DNA of 64,000 bases. Origin: Chondrus crispus. Lineage: Eukaryota; Rhodophyta; Florideophyceae; Gigartinales; Gigartinaceae. The stretch is taken from assembly GCF_000350225.1 (NCBI RefSeq), contig NW_005179334.1, positions 434,001 through 498,000 on the forward strand, read 5' to 3'. The translations under genes and the position numbers were made by a program. Below are positions 40,783 through 53,269 of the stretch, one piece after another (positions within the stretch are counted from its first letter, which is position 1; every line of letters starts with the position of its first letter). The notes below the pieces were generated by a model, which searched no databases, was not told the DNA's origin, and saw nothing but the letters and a program-made list of their open reading frames with translations.

Positions 40783-43700
40783 TGGTTAATTCCCAATTCG
40801 AAAGGTAATTACCTTATCGCCCGGTAAGTTGGGCAGCGCAATTCGCGTCCGTGTACGTACTGTACTCGAATCATACCGTCTAATGTATGATACCGGCGTA
40901 CCTCGCTGGCGCCCAAGTGCAGCACCGTTACTGGCCGACGTGTAGTCGTACCGTTACAGTCTGGCACTGTAAGAACGGGGACTACTGTAGTAGATATAAT
41001 AAAAGTAGGGAAGGGAAAGGACTCGAGGGGATCATCGATCAACGCAGTGGCATCATCTGGAGGGCTGACCCCTTTGTCCCTTGGTTTGGTGCCTAAGTCT
41101 TTTGCCTGACTACGCTTTCGTCTTCCCTTTTGTACATCGAGTACAACGAAAAGTCCTCCACCGCAGGGGTAACGCACGACGAGCGCTCCGCATAGCGCCC
41201 GGGTTCGTCCTCCGTGATGGCGTCGCCTCCGCACGGCGTCGAGTTACCACGTCGAGGACGTCGATCTGCCTTTCGTGGCATCGTTGTGTCGAACCCACAC
41301 CGCTCTACCAAAACCTCTACCAACCAGCTACCGAACTCCCTTCTGTCTTGTTTTGTGGTTCTTACTACACGTGTGCACGGCACTCGTCGCGTCTCGCACG
41401 CTTCGAACTACAGTACGACGTGTCGCAGCTCCCGCTACCCGAAGCCGGTCGAGCGCGACACGTTGTACTACACTGGTCTCCCGACCTAGAAGTGTGAGCA
41501 CACGCTACGTTTGCTGCGCAAAGCAATATCGTTGGCAACCGTCGCCTCGTCGATATGAGTTCGCCTCATCATTCCCTCGCTGGTTCCGAAGCCGCGGAAC
41601 CGTCTGCTCCGATCCCACCGCCGGTTGACCCGAGCGGAGTCGTTGAACATGCTTCCGACTTTCGCCCAACTCAAGGTTCTCCCGACATGGATTAGTACGA
41701 GAGGATGCTTCCAAACCTCGAGTATATACGTGAAGCGCTCCGTAGCGACGTCTATGATGATGTCCACGAGCATTGCCCAGACAATCTCCGTGGCCTAATG
41801 TTGGGTCGATACCAATCTTTCACGCAAGGACTTGAGAGCCTCTGAGCTCAAGTCGATACGATCGAATCTCGACTCGTCCTTTGCGACAGCCTTATTCCCG
41901 ATAGGTCAACTGACCTGACCGCCGAGCAGATGGGCGCGTTCTCGCGCCTAGCCGCTTAAGTGAATCAGCAACAAAGCCGCGCGAATCGGCTGCGACAGAG
42001 AGGATCGGATATATTCTCAACGTCCGCGAACGCTCGCGACGTGTCTCGACCGAGTCCGGTTTTGTTGCGCCCTTTTGACCCCCTTCCTACAGGTTCCGAT
42101 CGTCTGGAACCGAATGAGCTTCGTCGTGAAGCTCACGTTCGTGAGGCACGGGCCACGGCCCCTCCGTTTGTGTCCCACAAGATTCCATACCGACCGGAAA
42201 CGCCTTCACCGCCACTCGCTGTGACGCCCTTCGGTCATTTAGGACCTCTTGAGTCTGGGATCGAGCCTACGAAGACCTTACTTCAATAGTTCAGTCACGT
42301 TGTCGACTATCGACTCTATCGTCTCGACGATACTTCTATTCTCGTCTCGGAGAACGATGCCGGACGAATTGGCAAATACGTGAAGCGCTGCCAAGGCATA
42401 CGGCCTACGATGAAGACCTTCGATGGATCCTCCCCGATAACGCTGCTGTCCTTTCTCCAGGACATCAGCATCACCATTAACGCACAGCGCCTCAACGAGG
42501 GCGTAGCTGTACGAGTCATCGCTCATTTCTTGGAGCGTGACGCGGAGCGCCTTTACACTTCTTACACGATGACCGCGTTACGATCCGGTTCGCTACGGAG
42601 CGCTGGGTCAATTTCGTGGCCCGGGTTGGTGAACCTGCTGATCCGCCGCTATCTTACGGACGACGTTCTCAACGATGCCTACGAAAAGGTCGCTACGATT
42701 CGTCAACTTCCGCATGAAAACGAAAACGTGTACGCAGATCGACTCGAAGATCTCGCGTACTCCTGTACCGCCGTGTTCTCCGACGCCGCGCTGGTGAACT
42801 ACTTCATCCGCGGATTGGCTGTCGAAACGAGAGATGTGGTAACCGAGACCGTTTATCGCCTTCCGTTTGGCGAACGAAACGACCTCGCCGCTATTCGTCG
42901 CATCGCGCTGGCGGAGGGTAATACCTACCGAGCCCGTTCGGGAAAAGCTTTACCCGACATAGGAGTGAACGCGCAACGGACGCCTCGAGTACGCCCACCG
43001 AGGGCACCTTCATCTTCTGGCTCGACTTTGTATCTCACAAGACACGAAGCCCCAAGCAATCTCGTGTCTGGGAATGCTGGCTTACTCGATGCGCCACCGG
43101 GCGCACAGTTTGATCCCGTATTGATAATTCCGGGACGAGCTGTCGCCGATTCGACAAGTTCCGATACGTTTAACACCGCCAGGTCGGCTGAAGATCCGAC
43201 AAGCACAACGGAAGTGGATATCACGAAGCGCATCGAGCGTTTTATTCCTTCTCACGTTCCCGCTCTAACGGAGGAACAGGTGAGGCAGGCACAGTCGATC
43301 GTGTCGCCCAATTCCCCGTACCATCGTTGCTGGCTCTGCCGCATCGTGGGCACACCCTCTACACGTGCCCCTTTCTGACGAAAGAGCAGCAACTCTACTC
43401 CGCATGACGTAACTACGAGTATCAGCTGGAGACGAGGCCCCATATGCGGAACCTGCTCAGGCGGCTACCGGACGACCGCTTCCGTCAAGCGGGCAACAGA
43501 GGCCGTCAGCGACAAGTTGGTTTCCGTGAACCAAGCAAGACAGTCCTCCGAAGACCTGATCACGGCTATCGTTCGTCCGATACGAATTACTCACGCCGTG
43601 GTGGGCAGCCACATCGTGAAGTGCGTCGTCCTACGCAGAACGACGTACAAGGAGCAATGATGTACTTGCGCGATCTCGTTACCTCTGAATTCGCGACACG

Positions 43701-46297
43701 CGCGACTGAAGAACCGGTAATGCTCGTGCCAGCCGACGTGGCGCGTTTGGACGGAGAGGGGCTCGACACCGCACGAGAGGAACAAGAGAATCCCTCGAAT
43801 AGGAATACCGCAAGTCGCCCAGAGACCTCCGATGAGAGTAGTTCTTCCGGAAAAGAGTGAAGGTGGTCTCGTTTGCAACGTTGCAAGATTCACCTTTTTC
43901 CTTATCTCCAAACGTGCACCAAGACGACGGGCAGCGCGAAAAGCCCGACGAGCAGAGAGGCAAAGCCGTTAAGAGTTCTGGCGATATCAACACTGATAAC
44001 TCTGCGCCGCTAGCCGCCGTGCAACCCGACGAGGGGTACCTCATGACCGATGAAACTCCACGGCCTGGCGAACCCGTTCCCTCCAAAGATTGCACCGGGG
44101 CGCAGACGGATTCTGTCAAGGAAAAACGATTTCGAACGAGATCGAGAGCGGCAAGGCGCAAAGAAAAAAGGAAAACGAGACGAAAACGTCCTCGTCCAGG
44201 CGAGTACCTCGCGAAGGGGGATCCCCGAGTCGTAGACGGGGCTGTGTGATTGCTTTCCTCGAAGCTGTATACCGTCTTCGGTTCGATTGGTACCGCCACC
44301 AACGCCTTAAAGCCGTATCGAATTGCAATTGATACCTGTTCAGGATACAATCTCGTGCGTAGGGACTGTCTCCCTCCGAACTGGAGAACGTATCAAATAC
44401 GGAACGCCTCGTTGCCAAGATTGGCAGGAGCGGATTCAAGCCTGCTGAAGCTTACCGCAGTCGTCCGTCTCGCTGTACGACTCGGTAACGTCACGTATCG
44501 ACTACCCTTCGTGGTAGCGGATTCTCTCGCTGTAGAAGTCCTCCTAGGGACGTCTTTCATTGACGCGCACGTCAACCGAATTGACATCGACGAGCAATGC
44601 CTTTAATTACGTCGTGGACGCGGCGTCGTCATTATATACTCAAAAGGCGTCGCTTCTACTCACGGCAACACGAGTACCAAGCCATCGCGACGTACACGGA
44701 ACGACATCGGTCGTGAAACTGACGCCCAACCCATCCGTCTGGCCAAATGGATTTCGATCCCGGCTATGTCACAACTCGGAGTGCGGGTCACTACGAAGGG
44801 TTTGGGACTTGTATTTCTTGACCCTAAGCCTTCATTGCAACACCGTCATGGTGTACGACTAACGAACGGGGTGGCGGATGTACTTCCAAACCGTCCGTTT
44901 GAAGTCATCGTTGCAAACTTCTCGCGAAAGCCACGGAGGCTTCCTAAGAATACCATCATTGGGTATGCGAAGCGCAACCCTGTCGCTATCCTTACGCCAG
45001 AGCGACCAGTCGCGGAAGAAATGGGCCTCGTTCTCAATATCTCGGCAATCCCAGAGACAACCTCAACCAATGAGGGGTCGAACTACGAAAGGGTATCGGA
45101 CCCTGCGGCAGAACATAGCTGTTCTACGAAGGAGAAGGTTACAGAAGACTGGGAATCTCACGTTAATATCAGCCACATTACGGACGAGCCCTTACGAGCC
45201 CAAATTATGGCTGTGCGACGGAAGCACTCGTCGATGTGGGATGGCAATCTTGGTACCATCTCGACGACAGAACATCGCATTGAGCTTGAGAAGGGTACGA
45301 AACCCCTAAGTTCAATGCAGTATCGTCAAGGACCTGCGATGCGTACGAAGGTCGCAGAAGAAGTTAGGAAGATGCTCAATGCTGGGGTTATCAAACCCGC
45401 GACCTCTGAGTGGGCTTCTCCCGTAGTGCTCGTCCCAAAAAGGACGGTTCACTTCGTTTCTGCGTCGACTACAGATATCTGAACACGAAAACGTTAGGGG
45501 ACGCATATCCCCTACCGCGCATGGAAGATTATATCGACTCCCTTGGAGACGCTAAGATTTTTCCACATTGGACTGCAACTCGGGATATTGGCAAATCCCG
45601 GTTGCTCCAGAAGATCGTGACAAGACTACGTTTACGAGCTATCTCGGTACGTTACGATTTTTACGGATGCCTTTCGGCCTACGGAACGCCCCGGCGACGT
45701 TTCAGAGAGCGCTAGACATCATACTGTCTGGCGTACGTTGGCAAATTTGCCTCGTTTACCTTGACGATATAATCGTGTTCTCTCGTACCATGGAACAGCA
45801 CGTACAGCACCTCGATACCGTCCTTTCGCTGCCACGATCGGCGGGAATTTCGCTGAAGCTAAAGAAGTGCGCCTTCTTCCAACGTAAGGTACGATACCTT
45901 GGGCACGTTATTACTCCGGGTAAGCTACAAGTCGCCGAGGATGCGGCGTCCGCATTCGCGTCTGCCGAGTTCTCTCGAACCCTCACTCAGGTCCGTTCCT
46001 TCTTGGGAGCCTGCAACGTGTATCGACGTTTCGTTCAGGGATTTCGAAAGTTGCGAAACGTTTGACGGACATGACGCGTAAGAACGCGGACGTGGACTGG
46101 GATAGCCCAACAGATGCCCAAGTGAAGGCATACGAAGAGCTGAAAAATAGAATGGTCTTGCCCCCCGTGTTGGCTTTGCCACGGTTGGGTAAGCCATACG
46201 TCATCGATACTGATGCCTCCGCTTACCAGCTCGACTGTACGCTTCTACAACAACAGGACGATCCTGGTAGTTGGCATCCAGTCGGCTACTGGTCGTA
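40783..46297 (+). mobile_element. gypsy-type (Ty3) LTR retrotransposon, plus strand, broken
   Basis: A primer-binding site resembling tRNA-Lys complement (TGGCGCCCAAGTGC, near 40909) follows an LTR-like stretch that has two GTGTAC.TACTGTACTCGAA motifs 117 bases apart. Then gag (capsid-like region about 42.38-43.2 kb), a protease (IDTCSG...LLGTSF, 44.3-44.6 kb), reverse transcriptase (SEWASPVVLVPK to YLDD, 45.3-45.8 kb, and tether/connection to 46.1 kb) and the start of RNase H (VIDTDASAYQ). It then abuts a copia-type element at about 46298. Integrase and 3' LTR are not present. It is old, with several breaks. Confidence 0.75.
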
Positions 46298-47905
46298 TGT
46301 TATGTTATATTTGTATACTGCGTCGGTGACTGCTTCCTGCCAGTAGGCTTGCTGCATGTGGCTGTGCGCCAACGCAGCGCGTGCGCTGTTCATGATTGTC
46401 CTATTGATGCGTTCTGCCAAACAGTTTTCTTGCGGTGTATAGGCTGTCGTCGGTCGGAAGGTGATCCCTCTGTTGGTGAGGTACTGCTGTACGTATGTGG
46501 CTGTGTATTCCTTCGCGTTGTCCGTGGTAAGTAGTTTGGGATAGTATCCTAGCTGGTTGGATACGTATTGGATGGCGTTGGTGATGCTGTGCGGTACTTG
46601 TGACCTGTTGTTGAGGAAGACTACCCAGGCGTATCTCGTAGCTGTGTCTACGAGTGTCATGAAGTAGTAGTTATTTTGTCTGGATGTGGGCTTGATGGGG
46701 CCGCAGACATCCGACGATAGTTGTGTGCCAACGTCCTGTGTGTGGGTGGTGCGGGGGTGCGTGGTTTGCGTTGTTTGGCCATCGATACATCCTGTGCAGG
46801 TTAGCTTGTGTGGCGTCGTGTGCGGGGACGCGGGGAGGGGTGGCAACAGTTTGTGTTTGGCCATTATACTGATGGTCTTTGGATGAATGTGGCCAAGTCG
46901 CATATGCCAGTCCTGCAGTGTGTGTCCTTGACGGTGCTTCTCTTTGGTTGGTGATGGGGGGATTGCGCCGTGTTGCGGAGTTGCGTGGTGGCGCGCGTGT
47001 GGGGGGCTAGGTGGGGTGTGACGGGTGCAGTGATGCTTTTCTCGTGACGTTTGTGCTGTGCATGGGTGCTGGTGTGTTTCGGTGCTTTACGTGTTTTATG
47101 TGATTTACCTACAGTGCGTGCTGCTTGTGCTTCAGCTCGCTCAGGTTTGTCAATCACGTACTGTCCTTTGCGGTATGTGGCCGTGAGTACTGGTTTCCTT
47201 ATGCGCTGGGGTGCGGGCACTATTGCGCAGTGGGGTGTGAATGTGATATGCCCGTAGCGCGTGAGGTCGTGTACACTTGGGAGGTTTTGCTGGATGCTGG
47301 GGGAGTGTACCACCGGGAGAGTGATGGTTTTATTGCTCTGTTTGATTTTGATGGGTCCCGTGTGTGTTATGGGGTGATGTTTGCCGTTGGCAGTTTTTGT
47401 TAGTGTACCGGTGGTTTTGCGCATCGTACCATGGGGTTTGGATGCGTGAGTAGGATTGGCACCGGAATCGAGAATGTATGGAAGCTTACCGGTGGTATCG
47501 TTGTCGGAGTGCTGGGTGAGTGCTTCTTCGTGTTGGGCTATCCTCATGTGCAGTTTATCGATGGCCTGGTCGTGTGCTTCTGTTTGTTGGGGACTTCGGG
47601 ATCGCCGTGGGGTGTTGTTTTAGATTGTGTTGGCGTGATAAGGGGCTTTCCTTTGCCATTTGCGTGCGTAGCATTCCGTGGTGTTGTGCGTTACACTACC
47701 ATGGTGGGTGCACCATGCCCCGCTCCATCCTGGAGGCTTGGGGTACGTTTTGTTGTCAGGGCGGGCTGATCGGTTGATTTTGCCTGGGATGTATGTGTTG
47801 CGGGGAGTGGCAGTGCGTTGCTGCTCTGCTTTGGTTGTTCGTGGCGTTTGTGTTTGGGGAGCCATTCTTTGTTGCATGATCAGAACCTGCTGGATGTGGT
47901 TGTGG

Positions 47906-48005
47906 NNNNNNNNNNNNNNNNNNNNNNNNNNNNNNNNNNNNNNNNNNNNNNNNNNNNNNNNNNNNNNNNNNNNNNNNNNNNNNNNNNNNNNNNNNNNNNN
48001 NNNNN
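47906..48005. other. Assembly gap (100 N)
   Basis: A run of exactly 100 N, typical of a gap of unknown size, directly beside a long palindrome. Confidence 0.95.
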
Positions 48006-48551
48006 GCGAAATGATCAATACGCACGTCCACGAAACCATCATCGAGAATCATGAAGTACTGGAGGCCGAGGCCCACAGCCTCAAATTCTTCCCCGGACAG
48101 GATTTCAGTGAGTATCTAGCCAAACACCAGAGCATCCGGCACAAAATGATACTCGCAAACTACCCCAACATCAATCGCGAGAGAACCACAATCAACTACA
48201 TGATACAGGGACTTACCCAGCACCCAGACCTCAGCACCCTCGCCCCACAACTGACCGGCCACCCTCGCACCACCATAATTATGCTGGTGCGAGGGTGGCC
48301 GGTCAGTAGGAGGGCGAGGGTGCTGAGGTCTGGGTGCTGGGTAAGTCCCTGTATCATGTAGTTGATTGTGGTTCTCTCGCGATTGATGTTGGGGTAGTTT
48401 GCGAGTATCATTTTGTGCCGGATGCTCTGGTGTTTGGCTAGATACTCACTGAAATCCTGTCCGGGGAAGAATTTGAGGCTGTGGGCCTCGGCCTCCAGTA
48501 CTTCATGATTCTCGATGATGGTTTCGTGGACGTGCGTATTGATCATTTCGC
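48006..48551. repeat. 546-bp near-perfect palindrome of copia gag sequence
   Basis: Both arms (about 273 bp) carry the same gag segment in opposite directions, starting with GCGAAATGATCAATACGCAC and ending with its reverse complement. The centre is near 48278 with only a few mismatches. It begins exactly at the gap edge. Confidence 0.85.
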
Positions 48552-49021
48552 ATATGATGTGTGGTTCTTCCCTGAGGATATTGGGGGGTAGCTGCGGTAT
48601 GAGATCGTTGTGTATGCTTTGCATGATGATCGTCCTAAGCGCATCGGCTTTATCCTGATTCTGTTTGCTGATAGCAGGGTCTTGGGTGTGTTTCGGTGCT
48701 GCTTCTAGGAGCGGTTCTACCTCTATGGTACGCGTGTAAATATGTAGAGCGTCGTGCCAGAATGTGCAGTTCGATTTTGTCAGTGCGGGTAGCGCGGGTT
48801 GTTGTGTTGATGAGTTCGTAGTGTTGTGTTTTTGCGGTTGTGTGTCGTGATTTTCTGCCTCTGCTATCCGTGCTGATGCGTAGAGTTCGTGTGTGAGTTG
48901 CTCTTACTCTCGGGCGCGGTTACGTCGGGTCGCCCTTTGATCGCGGTCTCTCGGTTTTGTCGTGGTGGCTGGTGGTGGTCGGTCTGGTGGTGAAGTTCAG
49001 TGGTCGTAGTGGCCCATAACC

Positions 49022-49157
49022 TGTGAACCAAGAGATCCGGCTGCCGGGGTCCCCCTGACCGCAAGGGGCCGCTGGCGCCGGTATAATTACTGACTCTGTC
49101 CTATCGTACGTCTATAAATAAGGCTGTGCCTTATTTGCGTGTTTGTATGGAATCACA
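49022..49157 (-). repeat. Probable 5' LTR of the second copia-type element
   Basis: On the minus strand TGTGATTCC... to ...TTCACA, followed by the primer-binding site. It contains TATTTATAG and a perfect AAATAAGGC/GCCTTATTT stem. The outer boundary is tentative because no partner LTR exists. Confidence 0.5.
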
Positions 49158-49474
49158 CTGCTGAACCCTTTTCTCCGCATGGCAGCAGCGCGAGCGTTGT
49201 AATGTCGCCAAATCTTCTTCCCGCGGGGTTGCACTGCTGCCGCGGAAGTGCACTCACTCGGCCACCACCGCTTGAAAGCTTTAATTTGCCTCCTGTAGGC
49301 CGTGACAATGCAGAGCAACAATCACGTCCCTCCCTGGCTCCCGACTGTGCACACAGTAAAGTTTTGTACCACGCCCGCGCCACACTCACATGACGTAAAT
49401 CTGCACCTCATCCATCCACCCCTTCCCCCACCACCGCTGTACCGCCGCGCTGCATCTCTCCCACGCCTCCCGCG
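49158..49474. promoter_or_regulatory. Promoter/5' region of membrane protein 1
   Basis: 317 bases without an ORF of note, becoming C-rich towards the ATG. No clear TATA box. Confidence 0.4.
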
Positions 49475-51022
49475 ATGACCGTCTTCTCCGAGCTGGACGT
49501 CACGCCCTCCGCGACTTTCTCGACGCTCCAGTCGGGCAGCGAGGTCGTGAACGCCCTCATCGTCGCCCTGTTCACCGTCTTCATCATCTCCAACATCGTC
49601 TCCGTCGTCACCAAGCTCGTGTACATCGCGCACGAGTTCTCCTTTACCTACGCCGCCCTCCTGCGCGCCTTCATCTTCAACAACTCGGACGACCCGCTGC
49701 GCCTCATCTCGTGGCTGCGCCACAACTACACCTACAAGGACCGCGCCGCCGCGCGCTACCGCAACGCCCTCAAGCCCGCCCGCCTCCTCTTCCCCGTCTT
49801 CGCTCGCCTCATCATCCTCGCCGTCTCCATCGCCTCGGTTGCCATCGCCGTCCCCGGCACCAAGCAGCTGCCGGCGTGCACGCCGGACCACCGCCTCGTC
49901 ATCGATGCTTCGGCCCCCGCGCCCGCCGCCCCGCTCAACCGCGTGTGCGCCGACCTGCAGCTGAGCACGCGCCTCGGCCAGCTGCGCTCGTCCGCGTCGT
50001 ACTGCTCGTGCTTCACCTCGTTCAGCTTCAAGCCCGAGGAGCTAGAGTCGTTTGGCCCGTTCTTAGAGGGCCGCGGCCTGATTTTCACGCAGTTCATCAA
50101 CAACGTGAGGTTCTCGGGCATCTTTAGCCGCGGGCTGGGCGCCGCCCACCGATTCTACGTCGCGTGGAAGCGTGACGCCACAGACCAGGCGCCGCTCTTC
50201 TCTGACCTGGCCAACCTCGACCCCGATGCGCACATCGACGTAATCAGCGCGGCTCTGTCGCAAGCCACGGGCCAAGACTGCTCCGTCTTCGATACGACCG
50301 AACTTGAAGACGACCCCTCCGCGAAAATCGCCTTCGTCAACTGCGAATTCGACACTGGCATCCTCATCCCAGTCGTGGAAAGCTACGTGAACAACGCCCT
50401 CAAGTGGGTGCCGCTGCCCAGCGGCACGGTGGACGTCCGTCTGGACGGGGCCGCGGCGTCGCCGGCGACGAACGAGTGCCCTGTGACGGTGCTCGTCTCG
50501 CGGCCGATCGTGAACATCCTGCCGCTGGGGCTGACGCTACTCCTCCTCGTCGTCGTCAACGTACTCGTGAGCGTGTACACGTCGCGGCGCGGCAACGCGT
50601 TCGACGCGGGGTTCCACCTCGTGAAGGAGGCGCTCGGGCACGACACGACGTCCAACCCGCTGGAAGAGAACACGAACCGGGACGAGGCGATGGAGCTGCC
50701 GCTGCGCAAGTGGCGGTGCGGGCGCGGCGCGGCGCACATGGGCTTCATCGGGCGCGAGGGCGACGTGCCCGTGGCCGGGTTCGACGGCACGACCAACGTG
50801 TGCGGGTGCAACCGGGTGGCGACCGAGATCGAGCGCGCCGCCGCCGCGCCGGAGCTCCCCGCCTCCGCCGCGCCCCCGCCGGGCAGCCCGGCGTCGAGCG
50901 CAGCGCACGTGCCCGGCAGCGTCGCGTCCAGCGGCGCCACGCCGTTCAGCGTCGCGGCACCGACGGCCGGCACGTCGCAGACGCTCAGCAGCGCGGGACT
51001 GGGGGGCGGGAACGCGATGTAG
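49475..51022 (+). CDS. Three-pass membrane protein of unknown family, copy 1 (515 aa)
   Basis: Predicted membrane protein. Hydrophobic segments at about 25-47, 103-126 and 344-368. A 215-residue loop between the second and third holds seven Cys (135, 158, 177, 179, 269, 290, 335), all with counterparts in the paralogue at 61862-63508, suggesting an extracytoplasmic disulfide-stabilised domain. After the last segment comes a strongly conserved part: TSRRGNAFD.GFH, KEALGHDTTSNPLEEN and EAMELPLRKWRCG, then a Gly/Asp region, CGC, and a low-complexity Ala/Ser/Pro tail. No known domain is recognised. A receptor or sensor role is speculation. The gene is intronless with very GC-rich codons. The start is fixed by alignment with the paralogue (MT.. 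E.. TP....ST.Q). Confidence 0.85.
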   Translation: MTVFSELDVTPSATFSTLQSGSEVVNALIVALFTVFIISNIVSVVTKLVYIAHEFSFTYAALLRAFIFNNSDDPLRLISWLRHNYTYKDRAAARYRNALKPARLLFPVFARLIILAVSIASVAIAVPGTKQLPACTPDHRLVIDASAPAPAAPLNRVCADLQLSTRLGQLRSSASYCSCFTSFSFKPEELESFGPFLEGRGLIFTQFINNVRFSGIFSRGLGAAHRFYVAWKRDATDQAPLFSDLANLDPDAHIDVISAALSQATGQDCSVFDTTELEDDPSAKIAFVNCEFDTGILIPVVESYVNNALKWVPLPSGTVDVRLDGAAASPATNECPVTVLVSRPIVNILPLGLTLLLLVVVNVLVSVYTSRRGNAFDAGFHLVKEALGHDTTSNPLEENTNRDEAMELPLRKWRCGRGAAHMGFIGREGDVPVAGFDGTTNVCGCNRVATEIERAAAAPELPASAAPPPGSPASSAAHVPGSVASSGATPFSVAAPTAGTSQTLSSAGLGGGNAM

Positions 51023-53269
51023 GGTTGCGGGGGCGGGGTATAAGAAGGCTCGCGCGTGCCGCGAGCTGGGGGGTGCCGACGGTTGGGACGAGCGCCAGCA
51101 GGGCGGAAGACAAAAGTAGATGGCTGTAGGTTGGCGCTGCTGGCGGAGGGGGTGAGGTGCTGGACGGTGGTGTCCTTCGAAACAGGTTCTAGATTGACTG
51201 GTGCGTTGCAACTTGCTTGCAAGTTGCAAGACTGAAGGGTGTTTTTTATCAACGGGAATGGGTGAGAGCGACTTGCGCAATACGGTATAACAGACAGAGG
51301 GGGCGCCACCGTCTGTCGCGAGAGGGAGAGACACACGCAAGCAGGAAGACTTTCATTCAATGTCGTTTGGAACGACCCTATTATACGGGTACACGCAAGG
51401 ACGGACTATCTGTATCGCTGTCGAAGTGAGTGGAGTAGCGTAGGCGTGCAAATTCAAGTGGTGGTGCAATTGCTGTGGAAATAAAGAGTGGCAACATTCC
51501 GGCGACTGCAAACCTAAGAAACATATTTGAATTACTATTCCGCAACGATGATCCCCTTCCAGCACATTTGTGGCTTTCGCCGAGTAGTCGATCAAGATCA
51601 AGTGCGAGCGTCGCTTGCTTCCGCCATATTCCGACGACACTGATGTTGTGCCTGAAGAAGTGAGCTTCCTTCCCTCGCCCACAATGACCACGTGTTGCAA
51701 GCCTCAACGTGGAGTGAGGGTCGCTGCGGGTGGTGAGTATGGCCCCGTTACCGTGCGTTTCGCCGCCGAGTAAAGTGACGGCCTGCCTGGAAGGCATCGC
51801 CCCCATCAAGCCTCTCGGCCGCCAGACAAGAAGACGGCGCGCCGGGTGCGCGGCTGCCCGGCGGGGGCGCGCGATCAAAACGGGCGCGCGGCCACCTGTT
51901 GCGCGCCAAGGCCTCCCCGCGCGACTGCTGCAGATTCAAGCCCCATTTTAGCTTACCCGGGCCGCCGTCCGCCGTCCGCCGTCCGCCGCGCGTAACTGCG
52001 CCCTCTCTCCACGTGCTTATTTCGGCGCGCCCCACGCGGGGCGCGGCCGGTCGCAGTCGCTGAGGTGCGGGCGGATGGCCCGTGCCGGCGGGTTAACGCA
52101 AATCGCGCCGCCGTGCGTCTTCTACGTCGCACGTGGCATGGCTGCAGCTCCGCCCGCAAACGCTTCCCGTTCAAACCACGCGCGACTCGCAGCGCAAGCA
52201 CCATGCCGACCTGCTTCCCCGCTCGTGCGCAACAATGCGCGCATCCCTTTCAAAGCGCGTGCGTCCGAATAAGCGTCGCCGCCGCCGTTGCGCGCGCCCT
52301 CACCCCGACGCGCTGTGCTTCCCTCCCCCTTCCCCCGCTCTCCCTTGCGCGCGCGCACGCCCGTCGCCGCCGCACGTATGGACAGCGCTCGAGACCCCGC
52401 CGCGTTCTAGTCGCGTGGCGGACGCTTCCCCGCCGCGACCCGGCTTGCAGCAGCAGCGGGATGGGAAGCTGGGGCGCACTGTTCTCGCCGCTGACAGAGC
52501 GTGGCGGCGGCGGGGCGCAGTCTAGACAAACTCATAGAACATCTTTCGTCGTCTCTACTCTCGCTCCTACTTATCCGTCTCGCTTATCCGTCTCGCTGCT
52601 GGCTGTGATCAGACAGCTTATCGCGGTGGGTCTGTCACTGGAGGCCGCATGTGTTACCTGTGCCGGCCAGGACACTTTTCCCTTTTGCCCAGTGCTTTTC
52701 TCTCCCAGTAACCGATGCCCCTTGCAAGGACGGTGTTCGTAATTGGAGTGAGTGACGACGCTGACGCTCCGTAAAGGGAGAGGCCCAAATGTTTAGTAAA
52801 ATTGAAATTTATGGTAAAATTGAGGAAAAAAGTTGGCCTCGTTTAAAAAGTTGGTCTCGTTTGCCACTTGTCTTCTCACACGTGTGGAAACCTGTGCACG
52901 TGGAAACCTGTGCACGTGTACCCATCGCCTCTTCAAAGTGAGATTGGCCCCCGCTTTGACCCGGTCTGCAACGCTTCTCAACACACCGTTCATTCACGAA
53001 TACCTTTATATCTTCACTCGCCCGCAACTAATGGCCAGCTGCCTGCACATCATTGCATTGCACAAGATATTAAATTGAGCACAAGAGCGCACGATGAACG
53101 GAAGCAGATCGCTAGTTCATACATGGACACATAAATGGATTGCAACGTCCGTGAGGCGAGCTTCTCACGCATTCATGAATCAAAAACAAAGCAAAAAACC
53201 GTCAACGCACTACTACTGTCACGGGCGGCAAGCGGCCATCGCACTTCGATACTTACTTACACCACTACC
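51023..53269. other. Intergenic region; no recognised gene
   Basis: Long ORFs at 51750-52742 are GC-rich noise (Arg/Ala/Pro). It contains a dispersed repeat (51414-51492), GTTGGYCTCGTTT twice (52832-52860) and GTGGAAACCTGTGCAC twice in tandem (52881-52915). Confidence 0.5.
51414..51492 (+). repeat. Dispersed repeat, copy 1 (79 bp)
   Basis: ATCGCTGTCGAAGTGAGTGG to GGAAATAAAGAGTGGC, the same as 59110-59202 apart from a 14-bp length difference. It carries an internal AATAAA. Confidence 0.7.

Larger units (their letters stand above)
46298..49157 (-). mobile_element. Second copia-type element, minus strand, partial
   Basis: From right to left: 5' LTR (about 49022-49157), primer-binding site GGTTATGGGCC (49011-49021), gag (about 47.6-48.9 kb, disturbed by a gap and an inverted repeat), protease (DSGANPTHAS, near 47.45 kb) and integrase (HHCC and DDE parts, 46.3-46.95 kb). 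Reverse transcriptase and 3' LTR are absent, as the element stops against the gypsy-type element. It is related to, but clearly different from, the copia-type element at 19498-24383. Several breaks. Confidence 0.72.

Noticed and set aside
52065-52742. 225-codon plus-strand ORF in the GC-rich stretch
   Set aside because: The composition is Arg/Ala/Ser noise without ordered segments or repeats, and overlapping frames look alike.
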